DNA of 64,000 nt, taken from Imperialibacter sp040222815 (GTDB taxonomy: Bacteria; Bacteroidota; Bacteroidia; Cytophagales; Cyclobacteriaceae). Every line of letters starts with the position of its first letter. Within the stretch, counting starts at the first letter, position 1. Position numbers and translations under genes: made by a program. The stretch spans positions 186,001 to 250,000 of the forward strand of contig NZ_JAVKCH010000019.1 of assembly GCF_040222815.1 (NCBI RefSeq), written 5' to 3'. Shown here in pieces: positions 50,713 through 59,474 of this stretch. Below the pieces are notes generated by a model. That model was not told the origin of the DNA and ran no database searches. It saw only the letters and a program-made list of their open reading frames with translations.

Positions 50713-51603
50713 ATGCGGAGATTGGTTTTATTAAGTTTTAGTCTTTTAGCAAGTTTTTCGTCCTTTAGTCAGTTAAAAAAGTTTTACTCTGTGAGCAACG
50801 ACTCTGCCTTTCAAAAGGTGGATTTTTGCTTGAGTGCAACTTCTGGCTCTTGCTATATCCGGCCTGTGAAAGCAGCCCAGCCAGTCAATATTTATGGCAA
50901 TCCAGACTTCGAGACCATCAATCCTTCCTTCAAAACCTACATAAAGAACAGCGTCAAGCATGTCAACCTTGACCTTGAGAACTATCAATCCTCCACAATA
51001 AGTAAAAGCCTGACCTCCAGTATTTTTGGAGACAGCAAGAAAGACGACAAGAACTACTGGAAGATTCTCCTTACAGAGGACAAAGTGTATTCTCTTCAGC
51101 TAGCTTATGGCATCGGCAATGCGGATGTGGATCTTTCTGGCATTCCTGTAGAGAAACTTAAGATAAACACCGGAAGTGCTGACGTCATAGTTGATTATGC
51201 CGATGGCAAGGGAAACCTGGTAGCAATGGACACTTTTTTTGTGAAGGTTGACTTGGGTTCGCTGATAGCCAATCATATCAACCTTACCAACTCAAAAGTA
51301 ATTGTGGCTGAGGTAGGATTTGGTACGGCCGTACTTGACTTTAGTGATAAAAGTCAGCAGTCGTCAAAAATAAGGGCAAGCGTAGGTGCGGGCAGATTGG
51401 AGATGATTATGCCGAAGGAAAATGTTCCGGTGATAATTTATCTGCACAACTCGCCTCTTTGCAGTGTTAAAATGCCTGCCGAGTTTACACAGATCAGAAA
51501 AAATGTGTACACCAGCTCCAGCTATCATCCCGATGCCCTGGACTTAATGGAGTTCAATGTAGACGTTGCTCTCGGCAACGTGGAGTTCGTTAGCAAGAAG
51601 TAA
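50713..51603 (+). CDS. Exported protein with beta-helix/toast-rack-like repeats, unknown
   Basis: Taken from ATG at 50713 (MRRLVLLSFSLLASFSSFSQ), a good signal peptide with cleavage after FSQ; 296 residues. An upstream ATG at 50626 is inside the dnaJ terminator. The middle shows alternating beta-segments (IPVEKLKINTGSADVIVDYADG, VKVDLGSLIAN, VGFGTAVLDFSD, IRASVGAGRLEMIM) like the toast-rack domain of cell-surface adhesins and LiaF-like proteins; this similarity is by eye. It should sit in the periplasm or outer membrane. Function unknown. Confidence 0.7.
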   Translation: MRRLVLLSFSLLASFSSFSQLKKFYSVSNDSAFQKVDFCLSATSGSCYIRPVKAAQPVNIYGNPDFETINPSFKTYIKNSVKHVNLDLENYQSSTISKSLTSSIFGDSKKDDKNYWKILLTEDKVYSLQLAYGIGNADVDLSGIPVEKLKINTGSADVIVDYADGKGNLVAMDTFFVKVDLGSLIANHINLTNSKVIVAEVGFGTAVLDFSDKSQQSSKIRASVGAGRLEMIMPKENVPVIIYLHNSPLCSVKMPAEFTQIRKNVYTSSSYHPDALDLMEFNVDVALGNVEFVSKK

Positions 51604-51811
51604 ATAGATTTTCAGTTTATTCATTTTATCTTTTTCGAGTAGCAATTGTGCCAACTGGTTAACAAGCAATGGCGTATTTTATAAAAGCCAAATTCTTGAA
51701 CATATAGCCAGGTGCATAAGGAGGGTTAGCACTTAGTTTGAATTACCCTTTTTTTTAAATAATTATGCATAGGCTATGGTGTTTTTTGTTTGCTAATTGT
51801 TGTTCTCCAAG

Positions 51812-53731
51812 ATGATGATTCCGAGATGTTTGGTTCTGACTTTTATACTTTTTGCGCCCTATTTTTCTTCCGGGCAATCAAGCCTCGACTCACTTCTCAG
51901 TGATTGGGAATTAAGGAAAACGACCGACCCGGACACCACCACCGTTAACCTTCTAATTGACATTGCCACAGCTTATCAGTACGACAACACTGACAGTGCG
52001 CTTTACTATTCTAGTTTGGCTGAGGAGTATTCAAGAGAATTGGATTTTACACGTGGGCTCGCCAATAGCCTCACCAAGAAGGGAATTTGCTACTACATTA
52101 GAGGTGTTTACGATTTGTCGCTCGATGCTCACTCGAGTGCTCTGGTGTTGCATCGGCAGATTGGCAACGGAAAGGGGATGGCGCTAAGTCTGAATGGTAT
52201 CAGTTTGGTGTATCTCGGCAAGGACGATTTGATCAGAACGATTGAGTATCAGCGGCAGTCAATTTGGTACAGTAAAAACAGCACTGACTCCTCCCTCCTG
52301 GCGAATAATTATTTTAACCTTGGCCTCGCTTTCGACGAGTTGCGACAGTTTGACAGCGCCTACCACTATCTCGATGCTTCTATCAGGGTTTGCAATGTTT
52401 ACAAAAATGAAAGAATCAAGCTCATGGTAAACAATCGCCTGGCGCTTACTTTTTTTCACGAGGGTAGGTACCGGGATGCCATCGAGCAGTACAAAAAAGT
52501 GCTTAATGCGGATTATTATCAAAGCAACTGGGAGAGCACCTTTGCGCACGCCGGTATGGCCGAGGCCTATATTAGCCTTGACGAACCCGTAACAGCTATC
52601 AATCATGGACGTTACGCTCTGGACTATGCAGAGAGAGTTGGGGCAATGTGGGACATGGAAAGAGCCTACGGGGTGCTGGCAGAGGCTTATGCTGAAAGCG
52701 GTGATTTTGAAAACGCCTTCGAAACACATAAAAAATACAAGCAGTTAAGTGACTCAATTCTTAGCGAAGCGAAAGAGAAAGAAATAAACTTATTGATGGT
52801 CAAGTACCATGAAGCAGAGAATCAAAAACTGGCTCAGGAGAACAAGGTTCAGGAAAAAGAGCTTCGGGTTACCTTTCTGGCTAGTATTATTTTTGCCGTG
52901 GTGCTGGTATTCACAATTGCCGTTGCCTATCTCTTATCTAGAAATAGCAAGATAAAGAGCAGGCTCAACGTAAAACTCACGGAGCAAAATGAGGACATTG
53001 CCAGGAAAAAGGAGCAGATAGAAAAGCAAAATGAAAGGCTTGAAGCATTGAATAGTACTAATTCACTGATACTTTCTATTATAAGCCATGACATGCGAAG
53101 TCCGATAGCTTCGATGCAGTCAACGATAGAATTGATGAAGGGAAAGTTCGGAACAGCATTCAAGGACTACGCATTATTTGACGAGCTCGGTAAACGAGTT
53201 GATAATGTAGCTGACATGCTCAATAACCTGCTCACTTGGGCAGGAGCGCAGTTTTCTGGCATTCAAACAACTATTGAGGAAGTTAATGCCACTGCTGTTG
53301 TGCAGGATTTAGTGGCTGTTTATGGTTTTCAGGCCGGGGAGAAAAATATAAGCCTGGTTCACCAACCACAAGCCAATATTTTCTTGCGGGCGGATGTTTC
53401 CCAACTGAAAATCATTGTGCAAAACTTACTGAGCAACGCTATCAAATTCACAAGAGAAGGTGGTGAAGTGAGGATTCATTATTCGCAAAACAGCTCAATG
53501 ACTTCGATACATATAGCGGACAATGGTGTTGGCATGACCGAAGAAAAGCTGAGAGCTATCCAAAATAAAGTAAGCAAAAGGCTGACCGAGCCCGGAACCA
53601 GCAATGAGCCGGGTACCGGGCTGGGTATTTTACTGGTCAAGCAATTCATTGCGAGCAACGAAGGCTCTATGGAAATCAAAAGTGAAGCAGGCAAAGGAAC
53701 GGAGTTCATCATAAGCTTCAAGAAAGTATAG
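51812..53731 (+). CDS. TPR-containing sensor histidine kinase
   Basis: 639 residues from ATG at 51812 (a TTG at 51797 would add five). Signal peptide ending SSGQ, a periplasmic region of about 330 residues with TPR-like helices (ANSLTKKGICYYIRGVYDLS, NNYFNLGLAFDELRQFDSA, HAGMAEAYISLDEPVTA), one membrane helix (VTFLASIIFAVVLVFTIAVA), a coiled coil and the kinase: HisKA with SIISHDMRSPIAS (His about residue 426) and HATPase with QNLLSNAIKF, DNGVGM and GTGLGILLVKQF. Ligand unknown. No response regulator is directly adjacent. Confidence 0.92.
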   Translation: MMIPRCLVLTFILFAPYFSSGQSSLDSLLSDWELRKTTDPDTTTVNLLIDIATAYQYDNTDSALYYSSLAEEYSRELDFTRGLANSLTKKGICYYIRGVYDLSLDAHSSALVLHRQIGNGKGMALSLNGISLVYLGKDDLIRTIEYQRQSIWYSKNSTDSSLLANNYFNLGLAFDELRQFDSAYHYLDASIRVCNVYKNERIKLMVNNRLALTFFHEGRYRDAIEQYKKVLNADYYQSNWESTFAHAGMAEAYISLDEPVTAINHGRYALDYAERVGAMWDMERAYGVLAEAYAESGDFENAFETHKKYKQLSDSILSEAKEKEINLLMVKYHEAENQKLAQENKVQEKELRVTFLASIIFAVVLVFTIAVAYLLSRNSKIKSRLNVKLTEQNEDIARKKEQIEKQNERLEALNSTNSLILSIISHDMRSPIASMQSTIELMKGKFGTAFKDYALFDELGKRVDNVADMLNNLLTWAGAQFSGIQTTIEEVNATAVVQDLVAVYGFQAGEKNISLVHQPQANIFLRADVSQLKIIVQNLLSNAIKFTREGGEVRIHYSQNSSMTSIHIADNGVGMTEEKLRAIQNKVSKRLTEPGTSNEPGTGLGILLVKQFIASNEGSMEIKSEAGKGTEFIISFKKV

Positions 53732-53951
53732 TATTTTACTTTCTTTGCCCGCACTCAATTTCGGTTGTCTAAAGATTTGGCGTCTATGTCCCCCGCTGTC
53801 CTCACTTGGTCGAAATCACATATCGGCCATAGCAATTGATTCGTTGTAATAGTGATCTTTGTATCATCACTCTCTTCCATTACTCACAACATTATTAATT
53901 ATTTATTGTTGCAATCCTTCAAAATGACGAAAGGATTATGAGTTGTTTGCT

Positions 53952-56447
53952 ATGGAAAAAATAAAAGTTTTGCTGAGGGGAGCTTACCTCCCCATGAAGT
54001 CGCTTCTGGCGTTTGTTTTTATTGCCTTGGCGTTGGTGTCGGTCAACGATTTTCTCGTTTCTGCATATATACTAACGCACACACAAGCTTCACTTCTGCT
54101 ATTGACAGGGGCAATGATCGCTATTTATGGGTACGTGCACATCACTAAAGCGTCATATACCAAACACCAGCGTGATAGCTATGCTTGGAATATAATGAAC
54201 AACAGCCCTGAGATGGTTTGGGCAGTTAATACAGAGTACAAATTACTTTTCTTCAATGAGGCATTTCGATCTTCCATAAAGCTTTTTTCCGGGCACGATT
54301 GTCGCCTTGGAGATGATGTGCTGGCCATAGACATGGCAGAAGATAACAGTAAATGGAAGGAGCTGTATAATAAAGCACTAAGAGGGATTACTTTTACTTT
54401 CCAGGATACGATATCAGTGGCTATTGGCATTGCTAGCTACGAAAATTCATTTCAACCTTTAAAAAGTCCAAAGAGTGGTAGAATTGAAGGAGTAACTTGT
54501 GTAAGCCGGGATATAACCTGGAAAGTAGTTCAGGAAAAGAAGCTCCGGGAAAGCAACGAAAAATTACGGATGGTGGTGGATGGAGCCAAACTGGGTATCT
54601 GGGATCTTGATGTAAAGACCTGGAAGGCTCAATACAACGATCAGTTAAAAGGAATGCTAGGTTACCCTCCAAAAGAATCCGATGGATCTCAAGTCGCCTG
54701 GCAGAATTTGTTCCATCCAGATGATCGGGATGAAGCGCTGGATTTGATGAAAAAACACATCAAAGGCGAAATTGAAATGATTGATATGGAATACCGGATG
54801 CAACATAAGGATGGCCGTTGGATATGGATACACAATAGGGGCAAGGTGATGGAACGGGATAGTGATGGCAGAGCCGTTAGAGCCCTGGGCACTCACACTG
54901 ATATTACTCACCGAAAACTGGTCGAATCTGAGCTTCAAAAGCTCTCTTTGGTGGCTAGTAAAACACATAACGGGGTAGTTATAACGGATGCCAATGCGAG
55001 GGTGGCATGGGTGAATGAAGCATATGAAAAGATGACGGGATTTACCCTTGCTGAAATAGCAGGTAAATCCCCTGCGGATGCTGTTAGTGGGCCCGATACG
55101 GATAGTGCGGTTGCGGAGAGGATTGAGGAGAAACTTGCTGGCAGGCAAATCATTAGAGAAGAGGTTGTCTACTACAAAAAGAATGGTGAAAAAATTTGGG
55201 TGGCGCTTGAAATCACTCCGATTTTTGACGCTATGGGTAATCTTGAGCGATTTATTTCAATCGAAACAGATATTACCGAACGGAAGAAGCACGACAATCA
55301 GCGTGTGATATTGGAGGCAGCTGTTAAAAACATTGCTGAAGCGGTGTTGATTATTAACAAGCCTTGCGAAAAAAATGATGCAATGTACAAGGTTGTCTAC
55401 TCCAATGACGCATTCTCTAAAATGACTGGATTTAGTCCGGAAGAGGTGGAGCAGAGGAATCCTATCAGTTTGCTAAGGGGCCCAAAGTCCGATAGCGGGA
55501 AATTGGCAAAAGTGTTTGATGCTATTACCAGCGAAAGCTATATCCAGGAGGATTTGGTTTCCTACAAAAAGAATGGAGAGTCATTTTGGATCAATTTGGC
55601 GGTGTCGCCGGTCGGGGATTTGAGCAATAACAACCAACATTATTTCGTCGCTATAGTAAAAGATATAAGTGAAAGAAAACAGGCTCAGAATGAGGCGCAG
55701 GGCCTAACCAGCGAGCTCATTAGCCGCAACAAGGAGTTGCAGGAGTTTACTCAAATTGTTTCTCACAATCTGAGAGCTCCGGTTGTCAACATTCTCGGAC
55801 TGACCCAAATATTTGATAAGTCGCAGGCTTTCAACCAATACAACCTGAAGATACTAAAGCATCTTACTGAATCTGCACAACAACTGGATACAATCCTCAT
55901 CGATCTGAACGATATTCTTCAGGTAAAAGAGTCCTCTACTCAGGTGAAGCAAAAGTTTATCTTAAAAGACCTGATTCAGCAGGTACTTTCGTCTTTCATA
56001 CTTCAAATTGAGGAGTCTGGGGCAAAGATCAGTGTGCAAGCCGATGAATCTATTCAGTTAGAAGTGATCAGAGGATATGCTCACTCAATTGTTCACAATC
56101 TTACGACGAATGCACTAAAGTACAGGCATCCCAGACGGCCTCTCGAACTCGAGGTCACCTCATATACGACTGAAACTGACTTGGTTTTGTGGGTGAAGGA
56201 CAATGGTTTGGGCATGAATACGAAACAAATTGAGGGTAAACTATTCAAGCTTTATAAGCGCTTTCACAACCATGTTGAAGGAAAAGGGATGGGATTATTC
56301 CTGGTAAAAACGCAAGTGGAGAGAATGGGGGGCACGATCAAGGTGTTTAGCACGCTTGGCAAGGGTACAGCCTTCAGGGTGGCTATTCCAAGGGAGAACT
56401 GCCTGGTGGAACAGGAGGAAATGCAATATGCCTTAGAGGTAAAATGA
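53952..56447 (+). CDS. Multi-PAS sensor histidine kinase
   Basis: 831 residues from ATG at 53952 (TTG at 53943 possible). Two membrane helices in the first 60 residues, then four PAS domains, recognised by their repeated ends (VTCVSRDITWK, GTHTDITHRKL, ISIETDITERKK, VAIVKDISERKQ) and the FNEAF/WVNEAYEKMTGFT segments. The kinase has the HisKA site IVSHNLRAPVVN (His about residue 604) and a HATPase with HNLTTNALKY, DNGLGMN and GKGMGLFLVKTQ. PAS domains suggest sensing of redox, light or small molecules. Cognate regulator not obvious. The intergenic 53732-53951 shows no gene. Confidence 0.93.
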   Translation: MEKIKVLLRGAYLPMKSLLAFVFIALALVSVNDFLVSAYILTHTQASLLLLTGAMIAIYGYVHITKASYTKHQRDSYAWNIMNNSPEMVWAVNTEYKLLFFNEAFRSSIKLFSGHDCRLGDDVLAIDMAEDNSKWKELYNKALRGITFTFQDTISVAIGIASYENSFQPLKSPKSGRIEGVTCVSRDITWKVVQEKKLRESNEKLRMVVDGAKLGIWDLDVKTWKAQYNDQLKGMLGYPPKESDGSQVAWQNLFHPDDRDEALDLMKKHIKGEIEMIDMEYRMQHKDGRWIWIHNRGKVMERDSDGRAVRALGTHTDITHRKLVESELQKLSLVASKTHNGVVITDANARVAWVNEAYEKMTGFTLAEIAGKSPADAVSGPDTDSAVAERIEEKLAGRQIIREEVVYYKKNGEKIWVALEITPIFDAMGNLERFISIETDITERKKHDNQRVILEAAVKNIAEAVLIINKPCEKNDAMYKVVYSNDAFSKMTGFSPEEVEQRNPISLLRGPKSDSGKLAKVFDAITSESYIQEDLVSYKKNGESFWINLAVSPVGDLSNNNQHYFVAIVKDISERKQAQNEAQGLTSELISRNKELQEFTQIVSHNLRAPVVNILGLTQIFDKSQAFNQYNLKILKHLTESAQQLDTILIDLNDILQVKESSTQVKQKFILKDLIQQVLSSFILQIEESGAKISVQADESIQLEVIRGYAHSIVHNLTTNALKYRHPRRPLELEVTSYTTETDLVLWVKDNGLGMNTKQIEGKLFKLYKRFHNHVEGKGMGLFLVKTQVERMGGTIKVFSTLGKGTAFRVAIPRENCLVEQEEMQYALEVK

Positions 56448-56502
56448 GTGGAGTCAAAGCCTCGCACTGTGTAAAATCTCTCTTTCCATTATTAAATAAA
56501 GG

Positions 56503-58242
56503 TTGCATCTTGGCGACTTATCAAGAATAGTCAAGTCTGCCTTGAAGCTAAAGCTCAACATATGGCTCACCCTTTGCCTCTTTGTCTTCAGCACCATTTT
56601 TATTCTGGTGGTGTTCAATATTACCTATTCGAGCCTTGAAGAGGAGCTTGTTTTAAGAGCAAAAGACAAACTAAACGCCGTTAATATTCTTAAAAGGCGG
56701 CTCATAGAGCTTCACCTGCGAGACAAGAAGCAAGAGGCGGATCACATTTTATCCAACGCCGACCTTCATGGCGTAAATGAGGCCGACCTGGTGGAAAACC
56801 TACAGTCGATATCCGAAATAAAACGGATTGAGCTTTTGCACGAATTTGACACCAATCAGGTTCGGTTTGTAGCCAGCCTCGACGTAGACTCCACCTATTA
56901 CAATTTTCTTTTCACGAGTGAGAAAAGGCAAGTCCGCCTGGTTTTTGGCTTGCAGGACATCCAGGATATTCTGCTGGAGCGTACCGGGCTTGGTGTAACC
57001 GGCGAGTCGTACGTAGTTAATGAGCGACACCGCCTCATGTCGGCCTCTCTCTTCCACCCTCAGGAATACCCTACTAACATATCGAGCCCCAGCCACGGTG
57101 TGCTGTCGGCCATTGGCGGCAAAGAAGACGTCACAATCTACACAGACTACCGGGATGTGGGCGTGATGGGAGCTTTTCGGCCCGTTGATTTTTATGGGAT
57201 AAAAATGGCCCTCTTAACAGAAATTGACCTCGACGAGCTCATGAGGCCTATCTATTCGATTAGAGAGAAGATGGTCATAGTTGTCGGGATTTTGATGGCG
57301 GTGTCGTTAGCCATTTCTGTTTTTCTCGGTAAAATTCTGTCGAACCCCATTGTGCAACTTCGAAGAGTGGCTGACCAACTGTCGCTGGGAACCTTACCTT
57401 CCGACATCAGACCATCTGGCCCTGTGCTTGAAATGCAGCAGATCACACAGTCGATGGACAAGCTTATTCATTCTCTGAAGCAGATTGCATCATTTGCCTC
57501 CGATATTGGTGAAGGCAAGATGGAGTCGACCTATGTAATGCTGAGCAGCCACGATGAGTTGGGGAACGCCATTCTTCAAATGCGGGATCAGCTGGTTACA
57601 TTGAACAACGAAAAGAATGCGTTGGAGCTCAACTCCAAAAGGATACTGATCGAAGCCCAGGAAAAAGATCGGGAGAGGATTTCCAGAGATTTGCACGATG
57701 GGCTCGGGGCGTTGCTTACTACTTTGAAGCTAAGAATGGAGAAGAGCGGTGTTATGGATGAAAGTGCTGACATAAGAGACTTGATAGAAAGAACTATTTC
57801 GGAGACCCGAAGCCTGGCAAGGAACCTGATGCCGGCTGTGCTTCGGGATTTTGGACTAAGCGAGGCTCTTGAACAGCTTATTTCAGACATTGAAGACAGT
57901 ACTCAGATCAAAGTTTTATTTTTTAATGAGCTGGAGAACTCCAACTATAAACTTGAGAAGGATAAGCAAGTATATATTTACAGGGTGGTGCAGGAGGCCA
58001 TCAACAATGCCATCAAGCATGCCCAGTGTGACGAAATTCAACTTTCAATCACTGTTTTCGATGATCATCTGGCATTGTATATTAAGGACAATGGCATAGG
58101 CTTTGAAGTTGGGCAGAAAGATGGATTCACCGGCCTGGGGCTCAGAAATATTGAGGAGAGGGTAAGATTAATGGGCGGTGTTTTTTATATAGAATCAGAA
58201 GAAACAGGAACAGGCATAGAGATAGAAATTCCGATATCATGA
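56503..58242 (+). CDS. NarX-type (HisKA_3) sensor histidine kinase with Cache-like sensor
   Basis: 579 residues. N-terminal membrane helix, a periplasmic sensor domain of about 190 residues with a Cache-like pattern (GLGVTGESYVVNERHRLMSAS), a second membrane helix (KMVIVVGILMAVSLAISVFLG), HAMP (ILSNPIVQLRRVADQLSLGT), a second HAMP-like linker, then HisKA_3 with RISRDLHDGLGALLTTLKLR (His398) and HATPase_c with VVQEAINNAIKH, DNGIGFE and GLGLRNIEERV. The start is TTG at 56503, with no ATG nearby. The downstream response regulator overlaps by ATGA, so they are a pair. Confidence 0.93.
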   Translation: MHLGDLSRIVKSALKLKLNIWLTLCLFVFSTIFILVVFNITYSSLEEELVLRAKDKLNAVNILKRRLIELHLRDKKQEADHILSNADLHGVNEADLVENLQSISEIKRIELLHEFDTNQVRFVASLDVDSTYYNFLFTSEKRQVRLVFGLQDIQDILLERTGLGVTGESYVVNERHRLMSASLFHPQEYPTNISSPSHGVLSAIGGKEDVTIYTDYRDVGVMGAFRPVDFYGIKMALLTEIDLDELMRPIYSIREKMVIVVGILMAVSLAISVFLGKILSNPIVQLRRVADQLSLGTLPSDIRPSGPVLEMQQITQSMDKLIHSLKQIASFASDIGEGKMESTYVMLSSHDELGNAILQMRDQLVTLNNEKNALELNSKRILIEAQEKDRERISRDLHDGLGALLTTLKLRMEKSGVMDESADIRDLIERTISETRSLARNLMPAVLRDFGLSEALEQLISDIEDSTQIKVLFFNELENSNYKLEKDKQVYIYRVVQEAINNAIKHAQCDEIQLSITVFDDHLALYIKDNGIGFEVGQKDGFTGLGLRNIEERVRLMGGVFYIESEETGTGIEIEIPIS

Positions 58243-58868
58243 GTACTATTAGAATTATTATTGCCGATGATCACCAGCTATTTCGGAATGGCCTCAGGGC
58301 TTTGCTGCTGGCGCAAGAGAGCGTTGAAATTGTTGGTGAGGCCGAAACTGGCGAGGCACTCCTGAACCAGCTGGCAACCACCAGGGCGGACATCATTCTG
58401 CTGGATATTTCTTTACCGGACAAATCGGGGCTCGATATTCTGCCTTTGGTGAGGGAAAAATATCCTGACACAAAATGCATCATGCTAACTATGCATGAGG
58501 AACTCCAGTACGTAAAGGAGAGCCTCAAAAAAGGAGCGTCGGGATACTTGCTCAAAGACACTAGTGAAAACGAATTGCGGGAAGCTATACGTGGGGTATA
58601 CCTCGGAAAGCGGCACTTTAAAAATAAGATATCGGAGCTTTTGCTGGAGGATATGTCGGGGCCGGGAAGCCCCTCACCTATTCTTTCAGAAAGGGAAATT
58701 GAGATTGTAAAAATGGTGGCCGAGGGAAAGATCACCAAAGAAATTGCAGACAAATTATTTATCAGTGTTCGAACTGTAGAAACGCACCGGTCACGTATCA
58801 TGAAAAAGCTGGGTGCCGCCAACGCTTCTGAGATGATAAATGCGGCTTACCGGCGCAAGCTCATTTAG
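58239..58868 (+). CDS. NarL/LuxR family response regulator
   Basis: 209 residues. Receiver domain with IIADDHQLFRNGLR, phosphorylation Asp56 in DIILLDISLPDKSG, Thr in MLTMHEE and Lys in GYLLKDTS; LuxR-type helix-turn-helix at the C-terminus (LSEREIEIVKMVAEGKITKE, ADKLFISVRTVETHRSRIM). Forms a two-component pair with the kinase at 56503 (ATGA overlap). A perfect 21-base tandem repeat three bases after its stop, upstream of the KGP-repeat gene, is a candidate target. Confidence 0.94.
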   Translation: MSTIRIIIADDHQLFRNGLRALLLAQESVEIVGEAETGEALLNQLATTRADIILLDISLPDKSGLDILPLVREKYPDTKCIMLTMHEELQYVKESLKKGASGYLLKDTSENELREAIRGVYLGKRHFKNKISELLLEDMSGPGSPSPILSEREIEIVKMVAEGKITKEIADKLFISVRTVETHRSRIMKKLGAANASEMINAAYRRKLI

Positions 58869-58870
58869 CG

Positions 58871-58911
58871 TTACGTATTTTCCACATATCATTACGTATT
58901 TTCCACATATC
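58871..58911. repeat. Perfect tandem repeat, two 20-base copies at a 21-base period
   Basis: The unit TTACGTATTTTCCACATATC occurs at 58871-58890 and again at 58892-58911 with a single A between. Each copy contains the palindrome TACGTA. The period is two helical turns, so the copies face the same side of the DNA. It lies between the response regulator stop and the KGP-repeat gene, 53 bases before its ATG. Confidence 0.7.
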
Positions 58912-58963
58912 CAATTACCCATTTTTTGCGAAGGCCGGGGGTGCCGTTGTTGCGTTTATTTGT

Positions 58964-59299
58964 ATGAACATTAAACGCACCCTAATTATGTTAAAGGCAG
59001 CAGCAACAACCCTTATTCTTGGCCTGGCTATTTGTTTCAGTGCCAATGCACAAAGCAAGTCTTTGAAAGGACCGGCGTACAAAAATGCCAGCCCGACTGA
59101 AAAGTATAAAGGCAGCAGCACATTGCTGGTAAGAGGAGAAACTCCTACACCCAAGGGGCCAGAGGCGAAAAACCAAAAGCACTGGGATATTGACAAGTCA
59201 GAGTTTGAAGTGGTTAGGCTTGATGAATTAAAAGGAAAAAACACAAAGGGACTCAAAGGCCCAGCGTACAAAAACTATAAGCCTGAAGTGAATAACTAA
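58964..59299 (+). CDS. Small exported protein with KGPxxKN repeats, unknown
   Basis: 111 residues (103 from the second ATG at 58988). Signal peptide KAAATTLILGLAICFSANAQ. The mature about 80 residues contain three copies of a short motif: LKGPAYKNAS, PKGPEAKNQK and LKGPAYKNYK. The rest is Lys/Pro/Gly-rich with no Cys. I recognise no domain. The gene is preceded by the 21-base tandem repeat and followed by a strong terminator, so it is a single transcription unit, likely under the adjacent two-component system. Confidence 0.75.
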   Translation: MNIKRTLIMLKAAATTLILGLAICFSANAQSKSLKGPAYKNASPTEKYKGSSTLLVRGETPTPKGPEAKNQKHWDIDKSEFEVVRLDELKGKNTKGLKGPAYKNYKPEVNN

Positions 59300-59328
59300 T
59301 GCAGGAACATTGGTTGGTAGGTTGATTA

Positions 59329-59354
59329 GACCGGCAGAAGGCCGGTCTTTTTTT
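59329..59354 (+). terminator. Terminator after the KGP-repeat gene
   Basis: GACCGGC (59329-59335) pairs with GCCGGTC (59341-59347) around a 5-base loop, followed by seven T. Strong intrinsic terminator. Confidence 0.9.
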
Positions 59355-59474
59355 ACCTCTTCAGTAAGCTTCTAGGGAAATAAAGGCAGTCGCTACGGTT
59401 GCCCGGGCAGCCTTTGACGAAAAGGTGGATAGGTTCTTCGGTTGGTGGAGGTTGCCCAATTTCCCGTCCATTTT

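Noticed and set aside
53851..53871. Inverted repeat AGTGAT/ATCACT before the multi-PAS kinase
   Set aside because: Only six bases per arm in an AT-rich gap, with no link to a promoter; likely chance.
59397..59412. Near-palindrome around GCCCGGGC after the permease gene
   Set aside because: It has no loop and no T run, so it is not a terminator, and no regulator is tied to it.
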